This document shows positions 7,070 to 12,952 of a DNA stretch of 12,952 nucleotides, piece after piece. The stretch covers positions 1 through 12,952 of the forward strand of contig JAIOTT010000031.1 in NCBI GenBank assembly GCA_021106655.1. Direction: 5' to 3'. The stretch's first letter is position 1. Every line of letters begins with the position of its first letter. This DNA is from Bacteroidales bacterium (GTDB lineage: Bacteria; Bacteroidota; Bacteroidia; Bacteroidales; SMBSF77). Below the pieces are notes generated by a model. It was not told the origin of the DNA, made no database searches, and saw only the letters and a program-made list of their open reading frames with translations. Position numbers and translations under genes: made by a program.

Positions 7070-7579
7070 ATGTCTTTAGAAAGTAATGTCGATGATCAGG
7101 CCGTAACACTTGAGTTACTCAAAAGGGATGGAAATACTCTTAAAGTTAGGGTTGATGATATAGAATATACTCTAGATCTTGGGATGGTAGAGCGTGGGGT
7201 ACATTCAATTCTCTATAAAGGTAAGTCATATAACGTAGAACTTGTAGAGGCGGAGCATAGCAAAAAGTATGTCATCAATACTTATAAGAAATCATATGAA
7301 GTAGAGGTTGTTGATGCAGAGGCAAAATATATGAAAAACCGAAAGAAACCTCTGCTCGAAGGATCTGAAAATTCGATAATTTCACCTATGCCTGGTAAGG
7401 TGGTTAAGATCCCTGTGGAAGTTGGCGAAGAAGTAAAAAAAGGACAAACAGTTATTATTGTCTCAGCAATGAAGATGGAAAATGAATACAAATCCACAGT
7501 AGATGGTATAGTTAAACAAATTCTGGTTAAAGAAGACGATACTGTTGACGGAAACCAACCTTTGGTTATACTGGAATAA
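7070..7579 (+). CDS. Biotin carboxyl carrier protein of acyl-CoA carboxylase
   Basis: This 169-residue protein ends in a complete biotinyl domain (about 97-169): ISPMPGKVVKIPVEVGEEV, then SAMKMEN with Lys135 as the biotin site, then VKQILVKEDDTVDGNQPLVILE. Lys135 sits 34 residues from the C-terminus, the usual spacing. The first 95 residues are charged, with beta-strand character (KRDGNTLKVRVDDIEYTLDL, YKGKSYNVELVEAEHSKKYV). They resemble the region before the biotin domain in propionyl-CoA carboxylase or decarboxylase carriers rather than the Pro/Ala-rich linker of E. coli AccB. The gene lies between the biotin carboxylase and carboxyltransferase genes, as expected for one complex. ATG 7070 is the first in-frame ATG. 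Confidence 0.93.
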   Translation: MSLESNVDDQAVTLELLKRDGNTLKVRVDDIEYTLDLGMVERGVHSILYKGKSYNVELVEAEHSKKYVINTYKKSYEVEVVDAEAKYMKNRKKPLLEGSENSIISPMPGKVVKIPVEVGEEVKKGQTVIIVSAMKMENEYKSTVDGIVKQILVKEDDTVDGNQPLVILE

Positions 7580-7619
7580 AGATATAAAGATATAAAAACA
7601 TAAAGATATAAAGGTACAA
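7580..7619 (+). repeat. Octamer tandem array after the carrier protein gene
   Basis: Five 8-nt units begin right after the stop codon: AGATATAA, AGATATAA, AAACATAA, AGATATAA, AGGTACAA. They are non-coding with no obvious secondary structure. Confidence 0.7.
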
Positions 7620-7643
7620 TACTGTGAACTTGATAAGCTACTA

Positions 7644-7684
7644 CCATTAACAATTAATAATTAATCATTAACCATTATTATATC
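7644..7684 (+). repeat. Heptamer tandem array abutting the carboxyltransferase start
   Basis: Units CCATTAA, CAATTAA, TAATTAA, TCATTAA and CCATTAT in strict 7-nt phase, then a 6-nt remnant, end at the base before ATG 7685. No Shine-Dalgarno sequence is present. Confidence 0.65.
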
Positions 7685-9220
7685 ATGTCATTAGAGGAAA
7701 AACACAAGAAATTTGAAGAAATAAATAAGCATTCTGAGTTAGGTGGAGGGATAGAAAGAATAGAGAAGCATCACAAAGCGGGAAAAAAGACTGCAAGGGA
7801 AAGGTTGAATAATCTTCTTGATCCGGGAACTTTTGTTGAGATGGATAAGTTTATGAAACATCGCTGTACTGATTTTGCAATGGATAAAAATAAAATTCTT
7901 GGAGATGGTGTTGTGTCCGGATATGGAAAGATTGACGGCCGATTGGTTTATGTTTTTGCCCAGGATTTTACAGTTTTTGGAGGATCATTAAGTCTTGCAA
8001 ACTCTGATAAAATTGTAAAGATCACAAAGCTTGCTATGCAAAATGGTGCTCCCATCATCGGACTGAATGATTCAGGTGGGGCACGTATTCAGGAAGGTGT
8101 TGAAAGCCTTGCCGGATATGCAAATCTTTTTTACCTGAATGTTATGGGATCTGGTGTGATACCGCAAATTTCAGCCATACTAGGGCCTTGCGCCGGTGGT
8201 GCTGTTTATTCTCCGGCAATGACAGATTTTATCTTTATGGTTAAGGATACAAGTTATATGTTTGTTACAGGACCTGATGTGATTAAAACTGTAACTCATG
8301 AAGAAGTGACTAAGGAAGATCTTGGGGGAGCTATGACACATAATTCAAAAAGTGGTGTCGCTCACTTTGTTTCTGAGGATGACGAACAATCTATGATGAT
8401 GATTAGAGAACTTATGAGTTTCCTCCCTTCGAATAACATGGAAGACCCTCCTGTCAAGTTGTGTATTGATGATATTCATCGTGAAGATGAGAAATTGCAA
8501 AGCATTGTTCCTGATGATCCGAATAAGCCATATGATATTAAAGATATTATTGATGTAGTAGTTGATGAAAATAATTTCTTTGAAGTACAACCGCATTATG
8601 CAAAAAATATGGTAATAGGTTATGCCAGATTTAACGGGCAGCCGGTTGGGATAGTGGCTAATCAGCCTGCATTTCTGGCTGGTGTTCTGGATATTAATTC
8701 CTCAATAAAGGCGGCACGTTTTGTGAGGTTCTGTGATGCATTTAACATACCGATTGTGACATTTGTTGATGTCCCGGGTTTTCTTCCAGGAACAGCTCAG
8801 GAATATGGAGGGATCATTAAACACGGCGCAAAACTTTTATATGCATTCAGTGAAGCCACAGTTCCGAAGATAACTATTATTACTCGTAAAGCTTATGGTG
8901 GCGCTTATGATGTAATGTCGAGCAAGCATATTGGAGCTGATGTTAATTATGCTTACCCAACTGCTGAAATAGCTGTTATGGGTCCTGATGGTGCAATTAA
9001 TATAATATACAGGAATAAGCTGAATGAAGAGGAAAAAGTCAAGGCTGTCAAAGAATACCGGGATACTTTTGCAAATCCATATAAAGCAGCTGAACTTGGG
9101 TATATTGATGAGATTATTTATCCTAAACAGACAAGGTTTAAAATTATCCAGGCTCTGGAGATGACTAAAAATAAATCAAAATCCAACCCGGCTAAAAAAC
9201 ACGGAAATATACCGCTTTAA
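7685..9220 (+). CDS. pccB: Acyl-CoA carboxylase carboxyltransferase (beta) subunit, propionyl-CoA type
   Basis: This 511-residue cytoplasmic protein transfers CO2 from carboxybiotin to an acyl-CoA, most likely making methylmalonyl-CoA from propionyl-CoA. It has the two crotonase-like halves of PccB/MmdA: GLNDSGGARIQEGVES from residue 126 with GPCAGGAVYSPAMTDF in the N-half, and VDVPGFLPGTAQEYGGIIKH with KAYGGAYDVMSSKHIGAD in the C-half. Asp409 in GGAYDVM corresponds to the position where PccB enzymes have Asp and acetyl-CoA-specific homologues Ile, supporting propionyl-CoA. Length and ends are normal for the family. It is the third gene of a carboxylase set (biotin carboxylase, carrier, carboxyltransferase). 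No sodium-pump membrane subunit lies nearby, so a methylmalonyl-CoA decarboxylase role is less likely but possible if those genes are elsewhere. Confidence 0.93.
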   Translation: MSLEEKHKKFEEINKHSELGGGIERIEKHHKAGKKTARERLNNLLDPGTFVEMDKFMKHRCTDFAMDKNKILGDGVVSGYGKIDGRLVYVFAQDFTVFGGSLSLANSDKIVKITKLAMQNGAPIIGLNDSGGARIQEGVESLAGYANLFYLNVMGSGVIPQISAILGPCAGGAVYSPAMTDFIFMVKDTSYMFVTGPDVIKTVTHEEVTKEDLGGAMTHNSKSGVAHFVSEDDEQSMMMIRELMSFLPSNNMEDPPVKLCIDDIHREDEKLQSIVPDDPNKPYDIKDIIDVVVDENNFFEVQPHYAKNMVIGYARFNGQPVGIVANQPAFLAGVLDINSSIKAARFVRFCDAFNIPIVTFVDVPGFLPGTAQEYGGIIKHGAKLLYAFSEATVPKITIITRKAYGGAYDVMSSKHIGADVNYAYPTAEIAVMGPDGAINIIYRNKLNEEEKVKAVKEYRDTFANPYKAAELGYIDEIIYPKQTRFKIIQALEMTKNKSKSNPAKKHGNIPL

Positions 9221-9222
9221 GA

Positions 9223-9246
9223 AGTGGCAGTGGCAGTAGCAGTGGA
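9223..9246 (+). repeat. Hexamer tandem repeat after pccB
   Basis: Four 6-nt units (AGTGGC, AGTGGC, AGTAGC, AGTGGA) lie two bases after the stop codon. It is a small, rather GC-rich array in an AT-rich gap. Confidence 0.7.
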
Positions 9247-9269
9247 TACAGTATTAATGCTTTAAACAC

Positions 9270-9294
9270 TTGGTTTTAATTTATTTATTCTTTG
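9270..9294 (+). promoter_or_regulatory. Possible promoter-like motif before the DUF711 gene
   Basis: TTG at 9270-9272 is followed after 13 bp by TATTCTTTG at 9286-9294. The same 9-mer with nearly the same spacing precedes truA. It resembles the Bacteroidota -7 box TAnnTTTG with one extra base, and the spacing is shorter than usual. Confidence 0.25.
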
Positions 9295-9321
9295 CGATTT
9301 AGCGGCTTAGTGAGAGGTTTT

Positions 9322-10335
9322 ATGGAAAATAAAGTTATCCGAACTATTTGTTATTTTACTGACAGGCACTATGATAACGCCTATAAAAAGCTAAGTAATA
9401 TTACAGAGACCCTCGTGAATTCCGGATATAGTGTCCAAACAAGAAGGATATGCACAAAGGATCTTGACTTTAAGGAGATCGAATCAACTTTTGATGATAA
9501 AACTCTTTTGTTTGGAGCTGGAACTCAAAGTAGAGAAGCGTTAAATAATCAGATTCAGGATATTTTAGATTCTGGAGATGTGTCATTTAACCTTGATCTG
9601 ACAAAAGGGGTGGAAAAAGAGGATGTTGAATTCCTTTTTAAACTGATTGAGACTAAGGCCGAAAAAACTTTTAACTTTTCATACAAATTTTTTGATTCAC
9701 CTTCTACTCCTTTTTTCCCGGTTGCAACATTTCAGCAAAATGGATTTTCTCTTGGACTTCAGGCAACCGACCTGTCTGAACATTGTAAAACAATTGATGA
9801 ATGGCTTGAAAAAATTAAATCTGTATGGGATGAATTATGTTCCATATTTGAATATGAAACAGATTTTCTGGGGATAGATTCATCAATAGCCCCGCTTTTT
9901 GAAGGCAAGAGTAGTTTTATCGCGTTTATAAAAAGACTTTATGGATCATTTCCTGAAACTGTTACTAAGGACGTGTATTTAAGAATTACAAAATTCATCA
10001 AAGAGCAAAATCCAAGACCCCTTGGTCTTTGTGGAATTATGTTTCCCTGTCTTGAAGATTTTGAGCTAGCTGATGAGTATAAGACTGGTAATTTTTCTAT
10101 TGAAAGAAATATTTTCCTTTCACTTCATTCAGGGCTTGGTATAGATACTTATCCAATTGGTATTGACGAGTCACCTGAGAGAGTTTATGAGATATTATGT
10201 GTATTACAGGCATTCTCCGAAAAATATAATAAGCCGCTTTCTGCAAGGTTTGTGTCTGATGGAAAGGCCAGGATAGGGGATATGACTGATTTCAGGAATC
10301 AGTATATGAAAGATGTTATTATTCGTCCTTTGTAA
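9322..10335 (+). CDS. DUF711 family protein of unknown function
   Basis: The frame extends upstream to a TTG at 9292, but ATG 9322 is preferred because GAGAGG lies at 9312-9317 and the conserved start (IRTICYFTDRHY) follows; this gives 337 residues. The C-terminal part carries what I recognise as DUF711 signatures: CGIMFPCLEDFELADEY, then LSLHSGLGIDTYPIGID, then KPLSARFVSDGKARIGDMTDF. From memory, the solved DUF711 structure is grouped with the glycyl-radical-enzyme barrel fold, but no glycyl-radical motif is seen and no reaction is known. It is shorter than the roughly 450-residue UPF0210 proteins, closer to the shorter DUF711 members. There is no signal peptide or membrane segment, so it should be cytoplasmic. 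It lies 101 bp after pccB and 115 bp before truA; no functional link can be shown. Confidence 0.75.
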   Translation: MENKVIRTICYFTDRHYDNAYKKLSNITETLVNSGYSVQTRRICTKDLDFKEIESTFDDKTLLFGAGTQSREALNNQIQDILDSGDVSFNLDLTKGVEKEDVEFLFKLIETKAEKTFNFSYKFFDSPSTPFFPVATFQQNGFSLGLQATDLSEHCKTIDEWLEKIKSVWDELCSIFEYETDFLGIDSSIAPLFEGKSSFIAFIKRLYGSFPETVTKDVYLRITKFIKEQNPRPLGLCGIMFPCLEDFELADEYKTGNFSIERNIFLSLHSGLGIDTYPIGIDESPERVYEILCVLQAFSEKYNKPLSARFVSDGKARIGDMTDFRNQYMKDVIIRPL

Positions 10336-10357
10336 TGGAATAAGATAATAATACCGC

Positions 10358-10371
10358 TAATTCGCGAATTA
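10358..10371. repeat. Perfect 14-nt palindrome before truA
   Basis: TAATTCGCGAATTA is its own reverse complement. It lies two bases from a second, longer palindrome (10374-10397). It could be a protein-binding site or part of a REP-like unit. Confidence 0.6.
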
Positions 10372-10373
10372 CT

Positions 10374-10397
10374 AACAATGGGTTGCAACCCATTGTT
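10374..10397. repeat. Perfect 24-nt palindrome (hairpin) between the DUF711 gene and truA
   Basis: The left half is AACAATGGGTTG and the right half is its exact reverse complement, so RNA from either strand could fold into a stem of about 10 pairs with a 4-nt loop. Only three T's follow (10396-10398), so it is a weak candidate for a terminator of the upstream genes. It also looks like REP-type palindromes scattered in Bacteroidota genomes. Confidence 0.7.
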
Positions 10398-10416
10398 TAC
10401 TATAGCGTATTCTTTG
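10393..10416 (+). promoter_or_regulatory. Possible promoter-like motif before truA
   Basis: TTG at 10393-10395 (inside the palindrome's right arm) and TATTCTTTG at 10408-10416 are 12 bp apart. The 9-mer is identical to that before the DUF711 gene. Spacing is short for a standard promoter. Confidence 0.25.
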
Positions 10417-10450
10417 TATATTGTTTAATTTGAATAAACTTATTAGCAAA

Positions 10451-11206
10451 ATGTATTTCAGGTACTTCATAAAACTCGCATACAATGGCAAAAACTATCA
10501 TGGCTGGCAGTTGCAGGATAATGCAGTCACTGTTCAGCAGGTGCTTGATGATGCTCTTACTATGCTTCTGAATACTGATGTCAGGACAACAGGCGCAGGC
10601 AGAACTGATACAGGAGTGCATGCCCGGGAGTTTTTTGCTCACTTTGATCTACCTGATAAAATAACTGATATTGATACATTAATTTTTAAGCTTAATAATT
10701 ATTTACCTCATGATATTTCAGTTTATAATATTTTTAGTGTAAAATCTGATGCTCATGCCAGGTTTGATGCGATATCAAGGACTTACATATATCAAGTTAG
10801 CCAGCATAAAGATCCTTTTAATAATGATTATTCATATTATGTGTACGGACCGATTGATATTGAAAAGATGAACAAAGCAGCTGAGATTCTATTTGAATAC
10901 ACAGATTTTAGCAGCTTTTCAAAGAGTGGTACGCAGGTTAAAACAAATAATTGTAAAATATCTTCTGCAAAGTGGATAAGGCTAGGTGATATGTTGATAT
11001 TCACTATTATCGCTGATCGTTTTTTGCGTAATATGGTGAGAGCAATTGTTGGGACTTTACTTGATGTTGGCAGAGGAAACCTTGATGAGAAGGCTTTTCG
11101 AAGGATCATCGAAAATAAAGATCGTAGTGATGCGGGTTATTCTGTTCCGGCCTGTGGGCTTTTTCTTGAGAAGATTGAATACCCGGAGGATGTTTTAATA
11201 TTGTAA
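10451..11206 (+). CDS. truA: tRNA pseudouridine(38-40) synthase TruA
   Basis: This 251-residue cytoplasmic enzyme converts uridines 38-40 in the tRNA anticodon arm to pseudouridine. The TruA pattern is complete: FIKLAYNGKNYHGWQLQ near the start, the catalytic loop GAGRTDTGVHA with Asp53, HARFDAISRTYIYQV, TDFSSFSKSG and RFLRNMVRAIVGTLLDVGRG. The frame extends to a TTG at 10421, but ATG 10451 fits the family's usual start just before the first strand; length is normal. It is a housekeeping gene with no evident link to its neighbours. It ends the rightward genes; the next genes converge on it. Confidence 0.96.
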   Translation: MYFRYFIKLAYNGKNYHGWQLQDNAVTVQQVLDDALTMLLNTDVRTTGAGRTDTGVHAREFFAHFDLPDKITDIDTLIFKLNNYLPHDISVYNIFSVKSDAHARFDAISRTYIYQVSQHKDPFNNDYSYYVYGPIDIEKMNKAAEILFEYTDFSSFSKSGTQVKTNNCKISSAKWIRLGDMLIFTIIADRFLRNMVRAIVGTLLDVGRGNLDEKAFRRIIENKDRSDAGYSVPACGLFLEKIEYPEDVLIL

Positions 11207-11315
11207 TTGATTGTAATTCAGTGGTAATTCAATAGTCATTAGGTGGTCATTCAGTTGTTGTTAACTCGATAGTTGGTATTCGGTTAAAACCATATTGTTT
11301 CTTGTAATTTTATAT

Positions 11316-11335
11316 CCTACAGATAAATCTGTAGG
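11316..11335. repeat. Inverted repeat (hairpin) downstream of truA
   Basis: CCTACAGA and TCTGTAGG form a perfect 8-bp stem around TAAA. It lies about 110 bp after truA in the convergent gap. There is no T-run on either side, so it is either a weak terminator or a REP-like palindrome. Confidence 0.6.
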
Positions 11336-11390
11336 CAATTCAAAATCTGAAAAGAGTATCTAGTACAAAGTATAAAGTATCAAATAATAA

Positions 11391-11454
11391 AACAATTTAG
11401 CAATATAACATTTTAGCAATATAACAATTTAACAATGGAGCAATAGAACAAATG
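11391..11454 (+). repeat. Octamer tandem array, about eight units
   Basis: Units such as AACAATTT, AGCAATAT, AACATTTT and AACAATGG keep an 8-nt phase; AGCAATAT occurs twice. The word family AACAATTT is the same as in the array before the transketolase start (12547-12594), about 1.1 kb away. Confidence 0.65.
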
Positions 11455-11556
11455 CTTAAATGCAAAAATGCTTTAATGAATAGATAATCCAATAATTTTC
11501 AACTCCACACTTTCTCAACATTATATCATTGTATAATTGCATCATTAAATAATAGA

Positions 11557-11588
11557 ACACCTGTATATCTGTACACCTGTATATCTAC
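11557..11588 (+). repeat. Two copies of a 16-nt unit running into the transketolase stop codon
   Basis: ACACCTGTATATCTGT is followed at once by a copy differing only in the last two bases. Each copy also reads as two 8-nt words. The second copy overlaps the end of the - strand gene (stop at 11585-11587), so the repeat may have set the present stop. Confidence 0.7.
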
Positions 11589-12544
11589 CCCTTCAGCATC
11601 TCTCTTACCTTCCGCACAATATCTCCTGCAGTCATTTTATACTTTTTCATCAGCTCCTCCGGCTTTCCTGATTCCCCAAAACTGTCATTCATTCCTATAA
11701 ACCCAATTGGTACAGGGTGGTGTTTTGCAAGTACTTCTGCAACGACACTACCTAATCCGCCGGCAATCTGATGTTCCTCTGCAGTAATTATTTTCCCGGT
11801 TTCCTGAGCAGATTTAATAATGATATCTTCATCAACTGGCTTGATAGTATGGATATTTATCACTCTTGCATTTATTCCTTCCTTTTCGAGTAAGGTAGCA
11901 GCTTGTAAAGCTTCCCATGTGAGGTGTCCGGTTGCAATGATACTGATATCATCTCCATCTTTAAGAATTTGCCCCTTTCCAATTTCGAATTTCAAATTTC
12001 CATCTGTAAAATCAGGGACAGCCTCTCTGCCAAATCGAATATAGACAGGAGAATTAAGTTCCTGGATTGCTGCAAGTGTGGCAACCTTTGCCTGTGTTGC
12101 ATCACAGGGAGATAGTATTGTCATATTTGGTAATACACGCATTATTGCAATATCTTCAAGTGCCTGGTGAGTTGCACCATCAGCTCCGACAGATATTCCG
12201 GCGTGAGCTCCTCCAATTACAACATGAAGGCCATTATAACAGACTGATATCCTGATCTGGTCAGTTGTTCTTAATGCTGCAAATACAGCATAAGTTGAGA
12301 AAACAGGGATTTTACCTGATAATGCGAGTCCTGCAGCAACGCCAATGCAGTTCTGCTCTGCAATTCCAAGTGAGATAAAACGATCAGGGAATTTCTCAGC
12401 AAAGAGATTCATCCCGACAGATGAAGTGATGTCAGCTCCTATGCCCATCACTTTGTTATTTTCTTCTCCTGCAAGCAATACTCCTTCACTGAAACCACTT
12501 TTTGTTGGTTTGTTTCCCTTATTTTTAAAATCAATCCTAATCAT
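11585..12544 (-). CDS. Transketolase, C-terminal subunit (split form)
   Basis: This 319-residue cytoplasmic protein forms, with a separate N-terminal subunit, a thiamine-diphosphate transketolase of the pentose phosphate pathway. It carries the pyrimidine-binding domain (GIGADITSSVGM; GIAEQN with Glu63, the conserved catalytic Glu; GGAHAGISVGADGATHQALED) and the C-terminal domain (VRKVREM at the end; ITAEEHQIAGGLGSVVAEVL). ATG at 12544-12542 is chosen; the frame runs on to a TTG at 12559 inside a repeat. Length matches split transketolase C-subunits (about 310-320). The N-subunit tail lies upstream on the same strand, 263 bp away with a palindromic element between. Similarity to 1-deoxyxylulose-5-phosphate synthase exists in this region, but the split N-subunit favours transketolase. 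Confidence 0.92.
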   Translation of the reverse strand: MIRIDFKNKGNKPTKSGFSEGVLLAGEENNKVMGIGADITSSVGMNLFAEKFPDRFISLGIAEQNCIGVAAGLALSGKIPVFSTYAVFAALRTTDQIRISVCYNGLHVVIGGAHAGISVGADGATHQALEDIAIMRVLPNMTILSPCDATQAKVATLAAIQELNSPVYIRFGREAVPDFTDGNLKFEIGKGQILKDGDDISIIATGHLTWEALQAATLLEKEGINARVINIHTIKPVDEDIIIKSAQETGKIITAEEHQIAGGLGSVVAEVLAKHHPVPIGFIGMNDSFGESGKPEELMKKYKMTAGDIVRKVREMLKG

Positions 12545-12546
12545 AT

Positions 12547-12594
12547 AACAATCTAACAATTTAACAATTTAGCAGTCTGACAATTAACAATTAT
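12547..12594 (-). repeat. Octamer array just upstream of the transketolase C-subunit start
   Basis: Six 8-nt units (read on the + strand as AACAATCT, AACAATTT, AACAATTT, AGCAGTCT, then degenerate) end two bases before the start codon. There is no Shine-Dalgarno sequence; the leader would be T-rich on the mRNA sense strand. Confidence 0.65.
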
Positions 12595-12635
12595 AAAATA
12601 CACTTCTGTTCGGTAAACCCAATAAAATACATCAT

Positions 12636-12780
12636 AGATTCTTCGCTTCACTTCGTTCCGCTTAGAATGACAGGCGTTTATGTCTTTAGGAGGGGTTGCT
12701 TGGCGGCGAAGCCGCCAAGCAACCCCTCCTCTCTTAATAAGCCTGAGAGATCCTGTCATTCTGAGCGAAGCGAAGAATCT
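12636..12780. mobile_element. Palindromic MITE-like element between the two transketolase genes
   Basis: The outer arms at 12636-12674 and 12752-12780 are inverted copies (AGATTCTTCGCTTC ... AGAATGACAGG). The left arm has 10 extra bases (ACTTCGTTCC) and one further mismatch. Inside is a perfect 20-bp inverted repeat (12688-12707 with 12711-12730) around GAA, GC-rich unlike the surroundings. The outer word CATTCTGAGCGAAGCGAAGAATC is one I recall as a widely scattered bacterial repeat. It has no coding capacity. Whether it moves by a transposase in trans or is a REP-type unit cannot be told. Confidence 0.75.
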
Positions 12781-12807
12781 GTTAACTTTAACCGGACAAC
12801 AATGTTG

Positions 12808-12951
12808 TCAAATATTGTCAATTTCTTCAATAAATCTTTCCATCTCGCTCAAAGCAGGAGGTCTTCCATGCCATCTGTTATCATTTTCTATGCTTTTAAT
12901 TCCTTTACCCATTAATGTTTCTGCAATAATAACGGAGGGTTTACCTTTTCT
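12808..12951 (-). CDS. Transketolase, N-terminal subunit (5' partial, last 47 residues)
   Basis: The last 47 codons read KPSVIIAETLMGKGI, then ENDNRWHGRPPALSEMERF, ending at TGA (12810-12808). This is the end of the thiamine-diphosphate-binding N-domain of transketolase: the invariant GKG and the WHG motif are present. The gene begins beyond the right edge. It would be transcribed before the C-subunit gene and make the same enzyme. Confidence 0.85.
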   Translation of the reverse strand, partial: RKGKPSVIIAETLMGKGIKSIENDNRWHGRPPALSEMERFIEEIDNI

Positions 12952-12952
12952 G

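Larger units (their letters stand above)
11207..11584. other. 378-bp convergent non-coding gap with several short repeats
   Basis: This lies between the truA stop (+) and the transketolase stop (-). From left to right it holds degenerate repeats of roughly 11-14 nt around TGGTAATTCA / TGGTCATTCA (about 11211-11285), a perfect hairpin (11316-11335), an octamer array (11391-11454), AT-rich DNA without a pattern I can name, and a doubled 16-nt unit (11557-11588). I see no gene, no clear terminator with a T-run and no tRNA. Confidence 0.7.

Noticed and set aside
7282..7653. 123-residue reverse-strand frame opposite the biotin carrier gene
   Set aside because: It is the shadow of a clear biotinyl domain on the other strand and begins in the octamer repeat.
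5529..9220. Sodium-pumping methylmalonyl-CoA or oxaloacetate decarboxylase
   Set aside because: An ATP-grasp biotin carboxylase is present and no membrane beta or gamma subunit is in the window, so a carboxylase is the simpler reading.
9292..9321. Upstream TTG start for the DUF711 protein
   Set aside because: ATG 9322 has GAGAGG just upstream and directly precedes the conserved region; the TTG lies within the possible promoter motif.
10421..10450. Upstream TTG start for truA
   Set aside because: ATG 10451 gives the normal TruA N-terminus; the extra ten residues are not family-like.
12553..12759. Open frame on the - strand upstream of the transketolase C-subunit
   Set aside because: It is composed of the palindromic element and the octamer array, with no protein-like conservation pattern.
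12667..12915. Open frame on the + strand containing CHSERSEES
   Set aside because: It reads through the palindromic element and antisense to the transketolase N-subunit; this peptide is a common by-product of that repeat, not a gene.

Overview
The window looks like a piece of a Bacteroidota chromosome, probably from an anaerobic or sediment-dwelling member. The basis is AT-rich DNA, start codons mostly without a Shine-Dalgarno sequence, a putative promoter of the Bacteroidota TTTG / TAnnTTTG kind, and a typical three-gene acyl-CoA carboxylase. This placement is inferred from style; there is no rRNA gene or other phylogenetic marker.

Left part (1-5428, + strand): a sulfur-compound module. It starts inside a molybdopterin oxidoreductase of the polysulfide/thiosulfate reductase type (5' end outside the window). 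This overlaps by 4 bp a four-cluster iron-sulfur subunit, which is followed by an eight-helix NrfD/PsrC quinone-binding membrane subunit. Next come two half-size YeeE/YedE (thiosulfate-transporter family) membrane proteins. The last gene encodes an exported rhodanese-like protein whose catalytic cysteine position holds glycine and whose only cysteine is the very last residue, after a lysine-rich tail and Gly-Gly. Together these suggest a membrane-bound enzyme that reduces or oxidises a sulfur compound with the quinone pool, a two-protein sulfur channel, and a possible sulfur carrier. The rhodanese-like protein is the most unusual object here.

Middle (5429-9220, + strand): biotin carboxylase, biotin carrier protein and carboxyltransferase. 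These form an ATP-dependent acyl-CoA carboxylase, most likely for propionyl-CoA, because the carboxyltransferase has Asp at the substrate-selecting position. A putative promoter and a leader hairpin precede it.

Right part (9221-12952): a DUF711 protein and truA (tRNA pseudouridine 38-40 synthase) on the + strand, then a 378-bp convergent gap. The C-terminal half of a split transketolase follows on the - strand, with the tail of the N-terminal half at the window edge. A 145-bp palindromic element lies between the two transketolase halves.

Most gaps between genes carry short-period tandem arrays (6, 7, 8 or 9 nt units, each gap with its own word). Several run right up to the start codon of the next gene. 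No RNA gene, CRISPR array, transposase or prophage gene was seen.
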